45,070 nucleotides of DNA from a virus: IMG/VR virus record IMGVR_UViG_3300049629_001207, positions 1 through 45,070 of that record, one strand, 5' to 3'. Within the stretch, counting starts at the first letter, position 1; each line of letters opens with the position of its first letter. Below, one piece after another: positions 30,994 through 37,721 of the stretch. The position numbers and the translations under genes were made by a program. The notes beneath the pieces were generated by a model that worked only from the letters and a program-made list of their open reading frames with translations, was not told where the DNA came from and made no database searches.

Positions 30994-31235
30994 CCACTAA
31001 GCCCTATGTCTACAATGAAAACCCCAACCTATTCTGGGGAGATGAAACCAACTTTGTTATTAATGCTTTAAAAGTTTATGCAGAAACTCAAAAGCATTAC
31101 ATTCAAAAAATAGAAACTCAAGGTAAGATACCTTTGTTCGCATCAAACTATATAGATGACATGACCGAACAGATCACACAGAAAATACTACAGCTACAAC
31201 AACCTAGAGCACCAGAAGAAAAGGAAGACAAATGA
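30990..31235 (+). CDS. small protein of unknown function
   Basis: 81 residues starting MTTKPYVYNENPNLFWGDET. Coupled to both neighbours through 4-base overlaps. The core is helical (NALKVYAETQKHYIQKIETQ), with an acidic, Gln-rich C-terminus. No family recognised. Confidence 0.5.
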   Translation: MTTKPYVYNENPNLFWGDETNFVINALKVYAETQKHYIQKIETQGKIPLFASNYIDDMTEQITQKILQLQQPRAPEEKEDK

Positions 31236-31450
31236 AAATTTATCTTATGGATGCGGTAGTAGGGGATGCATCAACGAGGGCGGTTACACACAAGATTATA
31301 GTAGCTGAGAACGAATTTGAAGCTATTAGATTTGCCGATTATTCGGCTGATGCAATTCCTAATGGGCCATGGATGGTGCGAAAAATATTCAGCACCTTTA
31401 CTAATGAACCTACACTCATTGATCAATACACAACTTATAAAGGAGAATGA
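31232..31450 (+). CDS. small protein of unknown function
   Basis: 72 residues starting MKIYLMDAVVGDASTRAVTH. Its start overlaps the previous stop by 4 bases and its stop abuts the next gene. Beta-alpha-beta appearance (HKIIVAENEFEAIRFADYSA), as in small ferredoxin-like or DUF-type domains. No family recognised. Confidence 0.5.
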   Translation: MKIYLMDAVVGDASTRAVTHKIIVAENEFEAIRFADYSADAIPNGPWMVRKIFSTFTNEPTLIDQYTTYKGE

Positions 31451-31741
31451 ATGACACACTATATGGTTTTGATTGATAACATGCTGGACAAACTTAACGA
31501 TCCAAAAAATATAGAGTGGGAAGCCCCGAGAAAACAAGCCATGAATATGGCGATACTTCTAATTCAAATCTTAACAAGTATAGATATAAAACTAACTAAA
31601 GAGTATAGGGCAGAAATAGAAGGGGTGGTCTGCAAAGCTATAGAGGTAGAGCCTAAGCTGCTTAAGGATGCTTTGGAGCATGAAGAATGGGAAAGCCTTG
31701 AAGCTATAGCAGACCAATCTATTAACCGCATGTACGATTAG
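31451..31741 (+). CDS. small acidic helical protein of unknown function
   Basis: 96 residues starting MTHYMVLIDNMLDKLNDPKN, one base after the previous gene. Entirely helical by appearance, with Glu/Lys-rich stretches (EYRAEIEGVVCKAIEVEPKL). A 90-base gap follows. No family recognised. Confidence 0.5.
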   Translation: MTHYMVLIDNMLDKLNDPKNIEWEAPRKQAMNMAILLIQILTSIDIKLTKEYRAEIEGVVCKAIEVEPKLLKDALEHEEWESLEAIADQSINRMYD

Positions 31742-31830
31742 GGTTTAAGTAAATACACATTTGGTTTAACTTGGACTAAGGATCTGTCTTAGTTCACGCA
31801 AACGCTTTAACCTTAACTAAGGAGAATCTT

Positions 31831-32100
31831 ATGGCAACTATTACTCCTTCTTCTGTCTATTCCAAATATGAAATAAACCAGGAAGATGTTCTTGCTTCAT
31901 TGCTAGCTTTGCCCGCTGTGATGGACGCGGTAGGAGATCAGGTCTTGCTTCGTAAAACTTGTGTGAATGTTTATGGAAATAAGTGGAGAGTAAATCTGTG
32001 GGTAAGTATTAATAATCCTGTTGTACCTAACGCAGGCAGAATCTTAAAAAGTTATTTTGTTCATTGCAGTAATTTAAGTTTTGAATTATTGGAGGATTAG
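31831..32100 (+). CDS. small protein of unknown function
   Basis: 89 residues starting MATITPSSVYSKYEINQEDV, with AAGGAG 7 bases upstream. The preceding 90-base gap holds the inverted repeat ACTAAG-N7-CTTAGT (31774-31792) and may contain a promoter. The protein appears alpha/beta, with RKTCVNVYGNKWRVNLWVSI. No family recognised. Confidence 0.5.
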   Translation: MATITPSSVYSKYEINQEDVLASLLALPAVMDAVGDQVLLRKTCVNVYGNKWRVNLWVSINNPVVPNAGRILKSYFVHCSNLSFELLED

Positions 32101-32102
32101 GT

Positions 32103-32246
32103 ATGAAGCTCTTGCTAGTTTTACTGTTAGGGTGTGCAGGCTGTACTAGAACAATGGAAACAAATACAAGTACAGAAGTCTTTCCGCACGACCCTAACAT
32201 TGTAAACAAAGTAAACTTAAGTATGAGCTTTAAAACCCAATGGTAA
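32103..32246 (+). CDS. small lipoprotein
   Basis: 47 residues starting MKLLLVLLLGCAGCTRTMET. A short basic-hydrophobic leader is followed by LLGC and AGC, the latter a good lipobox for lipid attachment at the second Cys. The mature part would be about 35 residues. It is 2 bases after the previous stop, with GGAGGATTAGGT overlapping that stop. Small phage lipoproteins act in superinfection exclusion or as outer-membrane spanins; there is no paired inner-membrane spanin here, so the role stays open. Confidence 0.55.
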   Translation: MKLLLVLLLGCAGCTRTMETNTSTEVFPHDPNIVNKVNLSMSFKTQW

Positions 32247-32255
32247 AGGAGGCTT

Positions 32256-32759
32256 ATGAATAAAGATCAAGTTATTATCATTGGGTTTGCAGGAGCTCAA
32301 CTGTGTTGGCCTGCACCAGCTTGGGCTCTTTACTGTAGCCCTTTGATAAAAAAAATAAGGCTTGCTCTTCATTATGTATATAGATGTGATTGGTATTTTC
32401 TAAGCCCACACTATGGCATTGTGCATCCTATGGATCTAATCAACCCTTATTGTCTGCAAGGTGGTTGGATGAATTTAGTACTAAAGGCAAGCCGGAATAA
32501 AGAATGGTTAGATAATGTAAACTATGACTTGTATTTATTAAAAAATAAGTACAAAAATTTTCTTACTTTTGCAGATAAAAAATTAGTAAAACCCTTTCCC
32601 GAATTAGTCGCAACTAATAAAAATGAAGATAGATTTGTAAGCTATGGGAAGACAAATCATTTTTTTGATGTTACTAATTTGACCTTACAGAAGGCCGATT
32701 TGTTTGGAAAGTTCCCTGACTTCCAACGCATCTGGAAGTCTACAACCAATACAATGTAA
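32256..32759 (+). CDS. DUF6884/YaaA-like protein
   Basis: 167 residues starting MNKDQVIIIGFAGAQLCWPA. The order of conserved elements matches the DUF6884 group, a YaaA-like family common in phages: a Cys-containing N-terminal strand, PAPAWALYCSPLIKKIR, DWYFLSPHYGIVHP (the family's S-x-x-Y-G-L-V-P block), and a following PY. Its biochemical role is not established; YaaA relatives bind DNA and respond to peroxide stress. Here the second Cys/Lys of the start motif is replaced, so the call is tentative. Confidence 0.5.
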   Translation: MNKDQVIIIGFAGAQLCWPAPAWALYCSPLIKKIRLALHYVYRCDWYFLSPHYGIVHPMDLINPYCLQGGWMNLVLKASRNKEWLDNVNYDLYLLKNKYKNFLTFADKKLVKPFPELVATNKNEDRFVSYGKTNHFFDVTNLTLQKADLFGKFPDFQRIWKSTTNTM

Positions 32760-32804
32760 GGCCAAAAAGAATGCTCTCTTTCATTCGTTATGAAGGAGAT
32801 TCAT

Positions 32805-32888
32805 ATGAGACCTTTTTGGCTTTACATTTTATCTTCTTGTAAGAAATTCGTATCTGTTTTTCTGACACAACTATTTGTTTTAACTTAG
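32805..32888 (+). CDS. very short hydrophobic peptide
   Basis: 27 residues starting MRPFWLYILSSCKKFVSVFL, with a strong AAGGAGATTCAT site. It has one hydrophobic segment with basic residues in its middle. The start region is enclosed by an inverted repeat, GCCAAAAA (32761-32768) with TTTTTGGC (32813-32820), that could fold over the ribosome site. It may be a membrane peptide or a leader peptide for the ligase gene 8 bases downstream. Confidence 0.35.
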   Translation: MRPFWLYILSSCKKFVSVFLTQLFVLT

Positions 32889-32895
32889 GAGAGTT

Positions 32896-33993
32896 ATGTC
32901 TACATCAACTGTAGTCGAGTCAACCAGTTTATACTTTAGAGATGATCGTAGTGATAAAGTTTACAACGCTAGTATTGAAAGTTGTAGTGAAGGTTACATA
33001 GTTAACTGTTCGTGGGGTAGACGGGGCTCTGCGTTACAGAGTGCTACCCAAACTAAAGAGCCAGTATCTTTAGAAAAGGCTACAGCTATCTATGATAAAA
33101 AACTTAAAGAGAAGAGGGCTAAAGGGTATCAGCTAAGCACTAGAACTATGAGCTCTATCCCTGTAGCTAGTACAACCAATGAGCTAAACCCTCAATGCAA
33201 TCTTTTAAACCCAATTGAAAATGAGCAACTTGAATCTTTAATGCAAGATGATGAATGGATCATGCAAGAAAAGATTGATGGTGTTCGGCTTTTGATTCAA
33301 AGAAAAGGATCAAGCTTTACTGGGTACAGTAGAACCGGAAGGGAAATTGCTGTACCAGAAAACATTCAAAACGCTTTAGCTCTTACTCCAATGAATGACA
33401 ATTTCCTTATTGACGGAGAGTTAGTAGGAGATATTTATTACGCATTTGATTTATTGGAAACAAGTTTGTGCTGGAGGGATATGCATTACACCTCACGAAG
33501 AGCACAACTATTAACTTTGTTGAATGGTAATGCTAACCCTTCTGTAGTTTGCGTTAAGTACTTTATTGGTATGGAAGAAAAATTTAAAGAGTTCCACAGC
33601 ATCAAGGATAAGGGTGGCGAAGGTGTAGTCTTTAAAAAAACTTTCGCGGTGTACAAAGCAGGAAGACCAAACAGCGGTGGTGACTATTTGAAATACAAGT
33701 TCTATAAGACTTGCTCTGCTATAGTCACAACCATTAACGACAAGAGATCAGTAGGGCTTTCATGCTTTGAGTCTGTAGGTAAGCTAGTGTCTGTTGGTAA
33801 CTGTACTATCCCAGCTAATCATCCTGTCCCCGAACTAGGTAGAGTGGTAGAGGTAAGATACCTTTACGCAAGGTTGCCTAGTCATGCGTTGTTCCAACCA
33901 ACCTATCTGGGTGTGCGTTTAGATATAGGAACTTGGGAGTGTGGACTTTCTCAATTGAAATACAAAGTAGGAGAACAAGAAGATAATGATTAA
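32896..33993 (+). CDS. ATP-dependent DNA ligase with N-terminal WGR domain
   Basis: 365 residues starting MSTSTVVESTSLYFRDDRSD, ribosome site TTAGGAGAGTT. Residues ~10-78 are a WGR domain (VNCSWGRRGS at 37-45), a nucleic-acid-binding module best known from PARPs. Residues ~110-365 are a nucleotidyltransferase: motif I EKIDGVR with nucleophile Lys126, motif III FLIDGELV, motif IV GEGVVFK, motif V LKYKFYK. A small C-terminal OB region follows (VGKLVSVGNCTIP, GRVVEVRYLY). The enzyme would seal nicks in replicating or recombining phage DNA. The WGR domain presumably directs it to DNA ends. Confidence 0.9.
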   Translation: MSTSTVVESTSLYFRDDRSDKVYNASIESCSEGYIVNCSWGRRGSALQSATQTKEPVSLEKATAIYDKKLKEKRAKGYQLSTRTMSSIPVASTTNELNPQCNLLNPIENEQLESLMQDDEWIMQEKIDGVRLLIQRKGSSFTGYSRTGREIAVPENIQNALALTPMNDNFLIDGELVGDIYYAFDLLETSLCWRDMHYTSRRAQLLTLLNGNANPSVVCVKYFIGMEEKFKEFHSIKDKGGEGVVFKKTFAVYKAGRPNSGGDYLKYKFYKTCSAIVTTINDKRSVGLSCFESVGKLVSVGNCTIPANHPVPELGRVVEVRYLYARLPSHALFQPTYLGVRLDIGTWECGLSQLKYKVGEQEDND

Positions 33994-34198
33994 GAAGAAG
34001 AAATACGAACAGAGTGTTGTAGCTCTTGGTGATTGGAATGTATCATTGGTCAGCGATGAAGATGGACATTTATCTGTGTATGTGTGTCACAAAGACGGAA
34101 CTGAAATAATTGATTGTCAAAGTGATATCAGCAATGAATACGAATGGGCAGAGCGTTTCACAACAGAAAAAATAGAAAAGGATTACAAGGGAATGTAG
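33986..34198 (+). CDS. small acidic protein of unknown function
   Basis: 70 residues starting MIKKKKYEQSVVALGDWNVS, overlapping the ligase end by 8 bases. It has a beta-stranded pattern (GDWNVSLVSDEDGHLSVYVC) and an acidic C-terminus. No family recognised. Coupling to the ligase could indicate a shared role. Confidence 0.5.
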   Translation: MIKKKKYEQSVVALGDWNVSLVSDEDGHLSVYVCHKDGTEIIDCQSDISNEYEWAERFTTEKIEKDYKGM

Positions 34199-34439
34199 GT
34201 TGAGTTTCGGCCAAACAGTTTTACCTTATTGTTGTGTGATCCCGAAATCTGTTTCGTGATCATACAGCAAAGCCTATTTTTATACGGGTTTGCCATGCGA
34301 TAAATTAATCTATTACTAATACCTTTACAGATTAGTAGTTGGGGGTTTGGGTAGTCTGCTGCCATGCTTGCATTGGCTTTTGAATATGGTAGTCTAGTTG
34401 AGTCTTGTAGTTACAAACTCTTAAGGGGTATTTAAAAAG
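34199..34439 (+). other. 241-base intergenic region with two hairpins
   Basis: GTGTGATC-C-CGAAA-TCTG-TTTCG-T-GATCATAC (34234-34265) is a long hairpin with one internal mismatch. ATTACTAAT and ATTAGTAGT form a second stem around 34310-34337. No coding frame is seen. A promoter for the gene at 34440 may lie near 34374-34400 (TTGCAT and TAGTCT 16 bases apart), but it is weak. Confidence 0.4.
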
Positions 34440-34736
34440 ATGACTGAGTTTACGCAAGAAGGAAAGATTAATTTTTTGGTAGCAATGGATATCATACAGA
34501 TTGCAAATGATTTAAAATACAATACGTATGACTACATTTGTTCTGTACTCACAGGCAAGAATGCTAATTATACACCTTATGCACGAATGTCGGATGAGGT
34601 TTTAAATGAAAGGTTTGATATCGTGTATCAAAAATCATCTCATTTTAAAAACCCTGCAAAAATTTATAAGCTGGCAGCAAAGTTGAAGGCTATTAATAAA
34701 AGTAAAGAGGATGTAAGCAATGAAACCAAAGCCTAA
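34440..34736 (+). CDS. small helical protein of unknown function
   Basis: 98 residues starting MTEFTQEGKINFLVAMDIIQ. Mostly helical, ending with a charged region (YKLAAKLKAINKSKEDVSNE). It overlaps the next gene by 17 bases. AAGGGG lies 11 bases before the ATG. No family recognised. Confidence 0.5.
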   Translation: MTEFTQEGKINFLVAMDIIQIANDLKYNTYDYICSVLTGKNANYTPYARMSDEVLNERFDIVYQKSSHFKNPAKIYKLAAKLKAINKSKEDVSNETKA

Positions 34737-34959
34737 AAGTAAGACTCCAAAGGAGTCAATTAGATTAACAAAAGATGACAACCTTTTAATTGGTGTCATA
34801 CTACATAACAACAAACAAGCAACTAGAACGGAAGCTGTTAGGATGGGTTTAATCTTAGCTGCCCAACAATACGGAAATGTTAATTGCCTTATAAGGCCTG
34901 CGATTAAAAAAAAGATTAGAAAAGAAAAACTAGAAGAATTAAAAAAAAATAAAAAGTAA
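34720..34959 (+). CDS. putative ribbon-helix-helix DNA-binding protein
   Basis: 79 residues starting MKPKPKSKTPKESIRLTKDD. A strand (SIRLTKDD) followed by helices with TRTEAVRMGLILAAQQYG is the layout of a ribbon-helix-helix (CopG/Arc-like) regulator. A Lys-rich C-terminus follows. Ribosome site AAAGAGGATGTAAGC. It is the last plus-strand gene before the small RNA unit, so it may regulate a nearby promoter. The fold assignment comes from pattern only. Confidence 0.5.
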   Translation: MKPKPKSKTPKESIRLTKDDNLLIGVILHNNKQATRTEAVRMGLILAAQQYGNVNCLIRPAIKKKIRKEKLEELKKNKK

Positions 34960-34980
34960 TAATATTTTTTATGTTAACAA

Positions 34981-35008
34981 TTGATTTCTATTTGAGATAA
35001 AGTATAGT
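34981..35008 (+). promoter_or_regulatory. sigma-70-like promoter for a small RNA
   Basis: TTGATT (34981-34986), 16 bases, then TATAGT (35003-35008), one of the best matches to a standard bacterial promoter in the window. The next features are a hairpin and a terminator at 35045-35084, with no coding frame between. Confidence 0.6.
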
Positions 35009-35013
35009 CATAT

Positions 35014-35084
35014 TGCTGCTTGAAGATTGGCGTCCTCCAGCAGTAATAAACCTCAGGGGGCAACTTTGAGGTTTATTTTATTTT
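35014..35084 (+). ncRNA. candidate small RNA, about 70 bases
   Basis: A transcript starting about 35014 would contain a first hairpin (CTGCT...AGCAG, 35017-35044), whose loop carries GTCCTCC, a complement of ribosome-binding sites. It would end at the terminator at 35045-35084. The gene before it ends at 34959, the gene on the other strand ends at 35073, and no frame with a ribosome site fits, so an RNA product is the simplest reading. Confidence 0.45.
35045..35084 (+). terminator. bidirectional terminator between convergent genes
   Basis: AATAAACCTCA pairs with TGAGGTTTATT (11 base pairs, perfect, 11-base loop), followed by TTATTTT. It separates the plus-strand array from the minus-strand late/replication block. 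Its right end overlaps the stop of the minus-strand gene at 35073. Confidence 0.8.
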
Positions 35085-35324
35085 ACGGCTTTGCATTAAA
35101 GTAAGAACTGTAAAGGTAGCACAGGCACCTCCGCTTGCGTAAGCTATAGCTTCAAGTATATCGTCTTGAGTGCTGTAATACTTAAACAAGAATACAGAAA
35201 GTATGGCAATGATAAATGCACATAGAGAAGCACCTAGTATTTTGTTTTTAAATATAAAGTGTTTTTCTAAGGTTAAGAACATTGTCCAGAGAGCACCGCA
35301 TAGAAAACATAGTAGGTATCGCAT
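35073..35324 (-). CDS. small integral membrane protein
   Basis: 83 residues from the ATG at 35324, starting MRYLLCFLCGALWTMFLTLE. Two or three hydrophobic helices: ~1-16, ~34-52 (ILGASLCAFIIAILSVFLF) and ~62-78. A short basic end follows (QSRKIK). It resembles a widespread type of small phage membrane protein with no known role. An upstream in-frame start at 35408 would add 28 residues but overlaps the previous gene. A holin is possible but not shown. Confidence 0.55.
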   Translation of the reverse strand: MRYLLCFLCGALWTMFLTLEKHFIFKNKILGASLCAFIIAILSVFLFKYYSTQDDILEAIAYASGGACATFTVLTLMQSRKIK

Positions 35325-35352
35325 AGTGTAGTCAGCCTTTAATATGGGTGAA

Positions 35353-35547
35353 CTAAAGAGCCATACCCCTTTCTGGTGGAGATATAGGGTTGCCTGTGCG
35401 AGGGTCAAAGGGCCAGTCTTCTATGTCAGGGCAGGAGCATGACCTTGCAGATTTGTCATGAATAGCACAGTACCATTCATTAGTAAGTTCACACATAAAC
35501 CACACAGGCTCACCGGCATGTGTGGTATTTTTTTTTGATTCTTTCAT
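35353..35547 (-). CDS. small Cys-rich protein, putative zinc-binding
   Basis: 64 residues starting MKESKKNTTHAGEPVWFMCE. It has four cysteines in two groups (C-E-L-T-N-E-W-Y-C and C-S-C) and an acidic and Pro-rich end (DWPFDPRTGNPISPPERG). A zinc-ribbon-like fold is plausible. It lies between two membrane protein genes in the minus-strand block. No family recognised. Confidence 0.45.
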   Translation of the reverse strand: MKESKKNTTHAGEPVWFMCELTNEWYCAIHDKSARSCSCPDIEDWPFDPRTGNPISPPERGMAL

Positions 35548-35552
35548 AACGG

Positions 35553-35723
35553 TTAGCCTCTAATTAAAAGATACAAACCGTAGGCAAACAAAAACAATCC
35601 TATACATTCTGTACCAAAGGTTTTGCCTGGGTATGTTAAGCCTAAAGGAATACTTGTTAGTCCTAAGAAGCCACCAACAAAAATAAATATGTAGCCTGCA
35701 ATTGTTTCAATAGGGGGTTTCAT
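35553..35723 (-). CDS. small two-helix membrane protein
   Basis: 56 residues from the ATG at 35723, which overlaps the PhoH stop as ATGA; a GGGAGG site lies upstream. Starts MKPPIETIAGYIFIFVGGFL. Two hydrophobic helices (about 8-24 and 36-53) separated by a short loop with TYPGKTFG. The size and layout fit a small membrane component such as a holin, but position beside PhoH gives no proof. Confidence 0.5.
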   Translation of the reverse strand: MKPPIETIAGYIFIFVGGFLGLTSIPLGLTYPGKTFGTECIGLFLFAYGLYLLIRG

Positions 35724-36379
35724 AATCGTTTTAATACCTCCCTTACTAAAGGGTGTCGAAGGGATTCTTCTTCTAAGAAGGTATGAGTGCATGCAGTAGA
35801 TAATGAAGACAATCGTTTCATTACGCTAAGTATGTCGCAAGAAGTTTTGTCAGGGTTGTGTGGTTTCACATCAGTTTGATTTGGGTCGCAAGAGATAAGA
35901 ACTTTGCTGTTGTTCCCTACGCGAGTGAGAAACATTTTAAGTTGAGCATAAGATGCGTTCTGTGCTTCGTCTAAAAAAAGAACGGTGTCTTCAAAAGTAT
36001 CGCCTCTCATGTATGCAAGAGGCTGAAAAAGAACGGCTTCTTCTGGAAGCTTGTAAGTTAAGCGTTTGATTAGCCTGCGGATAGGATCAAAGTATGGGGA
36101 GATTTTTTCCTCTACGGTTCCAGGAAGGAAGCCAAGGGTGTCGCCCACTTCAACGATGGGACGGACAACTAAGATTTGTTTTTTCTCTCCAGCTAAAAGT
36201 TCTTGTAAGGCACAAGCTAAAGCACAATGAGTCTTCCCTGTACCAGCAGGGCCAGTAAGAAAGATGAGATCGTGAGTAGGGTAGTCCTTTGCTACTTTGA
36301 TTTGGGTAGGGTTAGCAGGCTTGAAGTGAAAGACCGTTTCATTGAATGAAGAAGAAGTGTTCTGTTTCTTTTTAGCCAT
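35720..36379 (-). CDS. PhoH-like ATPase
   Basis: 219 residues starting MAKKKQNTSSSFNETVFHFK, preceded by AGGAACCTAAC. Walker A GPAGTGKTH (residues 43-51). The family block VVRPIVEVGDTLGFLPGTVE follows, then Walker B VLFLDEAQN (133-141) and KMFLTRVGNNSKVLISCD. PhoH-like proteins are common in phages and are thought to act in RNA or nucleotide metabolism, but their role is not settled. It is about the usual phage length. Confidence 0.9.
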   Translation of the reverse strand: MAKKKQNTSSSFNETVFHFKPANPTQIKVAKDYPTHDLIFLTGPAGTGKTHCALACALQELLAGEKKQILVVRPIVEVGDTLGFLPGTVEEKISPYFDPIRRLIKRLTYKLPEEAVLFQPLAYMRGDTFEDTVLFLDEAQNASYAQLKMFLTRVGNNSKVLISCDPNQTDVKPHNPDKTSCDILSVMKRLSSLSTACTHTFLEEESLRHPLVREVLKRL

Positions 36380-36422
36380 TGTTAGGTTCCTGATTATGTG
36401 GGGGCAATCAAGGATGCAGCAT

Positions 36423-36476
36423 ATAAAAGTTCTTTTATCGTCGGGCTATTATTTCCTTAAAGCGTATTTTAAGGAA
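36423..36476. promoter_or_regulatory. two inverted repeats between divergent genes
   Basis: ATAAAAG-TT-CTTTTAT (36423-36438) and TTCCTTAAA-N6-TTTAAGGAA (36453-36476) lie in the 126-base gap between PhoH and the plus-strand gene at 36506. Both are perfect. They could be operators for divergent transcription, or hairpins in the 5' leader of the plus-strand gene. Confidence 0.4.
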
Positions 36477-36505
36477 GCATACAAGTTGTCTAAGAGGGTT
36501 AAGTT

Positions 36506-36964
36506 ATGGTGTGGATTTTAGCTTTGCTGTTTGGGTTTCAAGAACCAGAAGAGTTTGTAATGGATGTACGAGCGTATTACATTTTGCAAAACCCTAAACC
36601 TGTTGCAGGATCGTGGAGAGTTCTATTGTTAACAGATACTCCGAATGCACCAAAACAAGAAAATGCTGTGTTAATAAGTATTGATGATTTAGGTTTAATT
36701 GCTCCTGTTGGTTGTACGATAAAAGTTACTGGAAGTAAAAAGACTATTGACCTTGAAAATCATTCTGTTGTATCTGGGGTTTGGGTTAACCGTAGGGAGC
36801 AAATAAAAATTGTGGGCTTGGCTAAAGAGTCTATTCCTAAGTTAACTCCTAATCAAAGAGCAAAGTTTGAAGCAACAACAGAGAATGATTTTTTGCGTGG
36901 ACAAACTATACCTTTACCGCCCAAACAAAAAACAGGAGTTGGGTTTCCGGGAGGCAAACGATGA
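36506..36964 (+). CDS. putative exported or membrane-anchored protein of unknown function
   Basis: 152 residues starting MVWILALLFGFQEPEEFVMD. A short hydrophobic N-terminus could be a signal or anchor but lacks a basic start. The body is beta-rich (VAGSWRVLLLTDTPNAP, GLIAPVGCTIKVTGSKKTID). The end is Pro/Gly/Lys-rich. A ribosome site (AGAGGG) lies 9 bases upstream. It overlaps the next gene as ATGA. This two-gene plus-strand pair is surrounded by minus-strand genes. Confidence 0.5.
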   Translation: MVWILALLFGFQEPEEFVMDVRAYYILQNPKPVAGSWRVLLLTDTPNAPKQENAVLISIDDLGLIAPVGCTIKVTGSKKTIDLENHSVVSGVWVNRREQIKIVGLAKESIPKLTPNQRAKFEATTENDFLRGQTIPLPPKQKTGVGFPGGKR

Positions 36965-37173
36965 GTGAAAACAAAGGGCCATGGAAAGATAGTGATCATC
37001 CTATCTTGGCTTTCCTTGCTTTGTCAGGCTTAATGTTTTTGTGGGGGTGTGTGGCTGCTGTGTTCTTAGGGCTAGGTTATGTTGCTTTAAAAATATGTGG
37101 GCCTATATTTCTTTTTCTTGCAACCCTGCTTGGAGGTTGCCTTACGGGTTTGGTAACTAGAGGATCTCCGTAA
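36961..37173 (+). CDS. small two-helix membrane protein, candidate holin
   Basis: 70 residues starting MSENKGPWKDSDHPILAFLA. Two transmembrane segments (about 14-38 and 45-66) are separated by a short loop with KICGP. The soluble charged N-terminus and short C-terminus fit class II holins, but no endolysin lies beside it in this window, so the call is weak. It is translationally coupled to the preceding gene. Confidence 0.45.
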   Translation: MSENKGPWKDSDHPILAFLALSGLMFLWGCVAAVFLGLGYVALKICGPIFLFLATLLGGCLTGLVTRGSP

Positions 37174-37174
37174 G

Positions 37175-37720
37175 TTATTTTTTAATCCCGCTAAAATAAA
37201 GATCGGTATTGTTGTTTTGTAATGTAAGGGAGTAGGAAGAAAAGTTTGCTTGAGGGTTTAGAATGAATTCAAAATCTTCAAGCAATAGGTTACGGTAATA
37301 GTTTTTAAAAAAGCTAAGGCCTTTGATAGCAGAGAGGTTAGAAGCGGGTTCATTACACCATTGAGTTCCGTGGATATGACGAGCAGGCCCCGCACAAGTA
37401 ATTATTAATAACCCTTGAGGTTTTAGTAATTGAAACATCTTTGGTAAGGAACGGTAAAAAAATGGATCATGTTCTAACATTTCTGTAGAAATGATTGTGT
37501 CAAAGTATTCTGATGGGAAGCTAAGTTCGTGGGCGATAGAGATGATGTCTACATTATCTCCTTCGCAAGTATCAACCCCCCGATAGTTGCAGTTTGTGAA
37601 TAGGTTCCGGTTGTTTCCGTTAACGTCGTAAGAGCCTATGTCCAAAACGGTTTTTTGTTCAAAGTAGTTTGGGTGTTTGTTTTTTGTTTTGATGCAAAAA
37701 TCTATTACTTGTTGGTGCAT
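37175..37720 (-). CDS. SAM-dependent methyltransferase (class I)
   Basis: 181 residues from the ATG at 37720 (GGTGG 7 bases upstream); an in-frame ATG at 37735 overlaps the terminase end and lacks a ribosome site. Starts MHQQVIDFCIKTKNKHPNYF. SAM-binding motif VLDIGSYDVNGN, then GVDTCEGDNVDI and the motif II/III region YFDTIISTEMLEHD and LKPQGLLIITCAG. The substrate is unknown. It ends 2 bases from the plus-strand membrane gene end. Confidence 0.75.
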   Translation of the reverse strand: MHQQVIDFCIKTKNKHPNYFEQKTVLDIGSYDVNGNNRNLFTNCNYRGVDTCEGDNVDIISIAHELSFPSEYFDTIISTEMLEHDPFFYRSLPKMFQLLKPQGLLIITCAGPARHIHGTQWCNEPASNLSAIKGLSFFKNYYRNLLLEDFEFILNPQANFSSYSLTLQNNNTDLYFSGIKK

Positions 37721-37721
37721 T

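Noticed and set aside
34199-34439. A terminator at the GTGTGATC hairpin
   Set aside because: The stem is long, but no T-run follows directly on the plus strand; it was listed only as part of the intergenic region.
36961-37173. Definite holin call
   Set aside because: Two helices and small size fit, but there is no endolysin or spanin gene beside it in the window, so only a candidate is reported.
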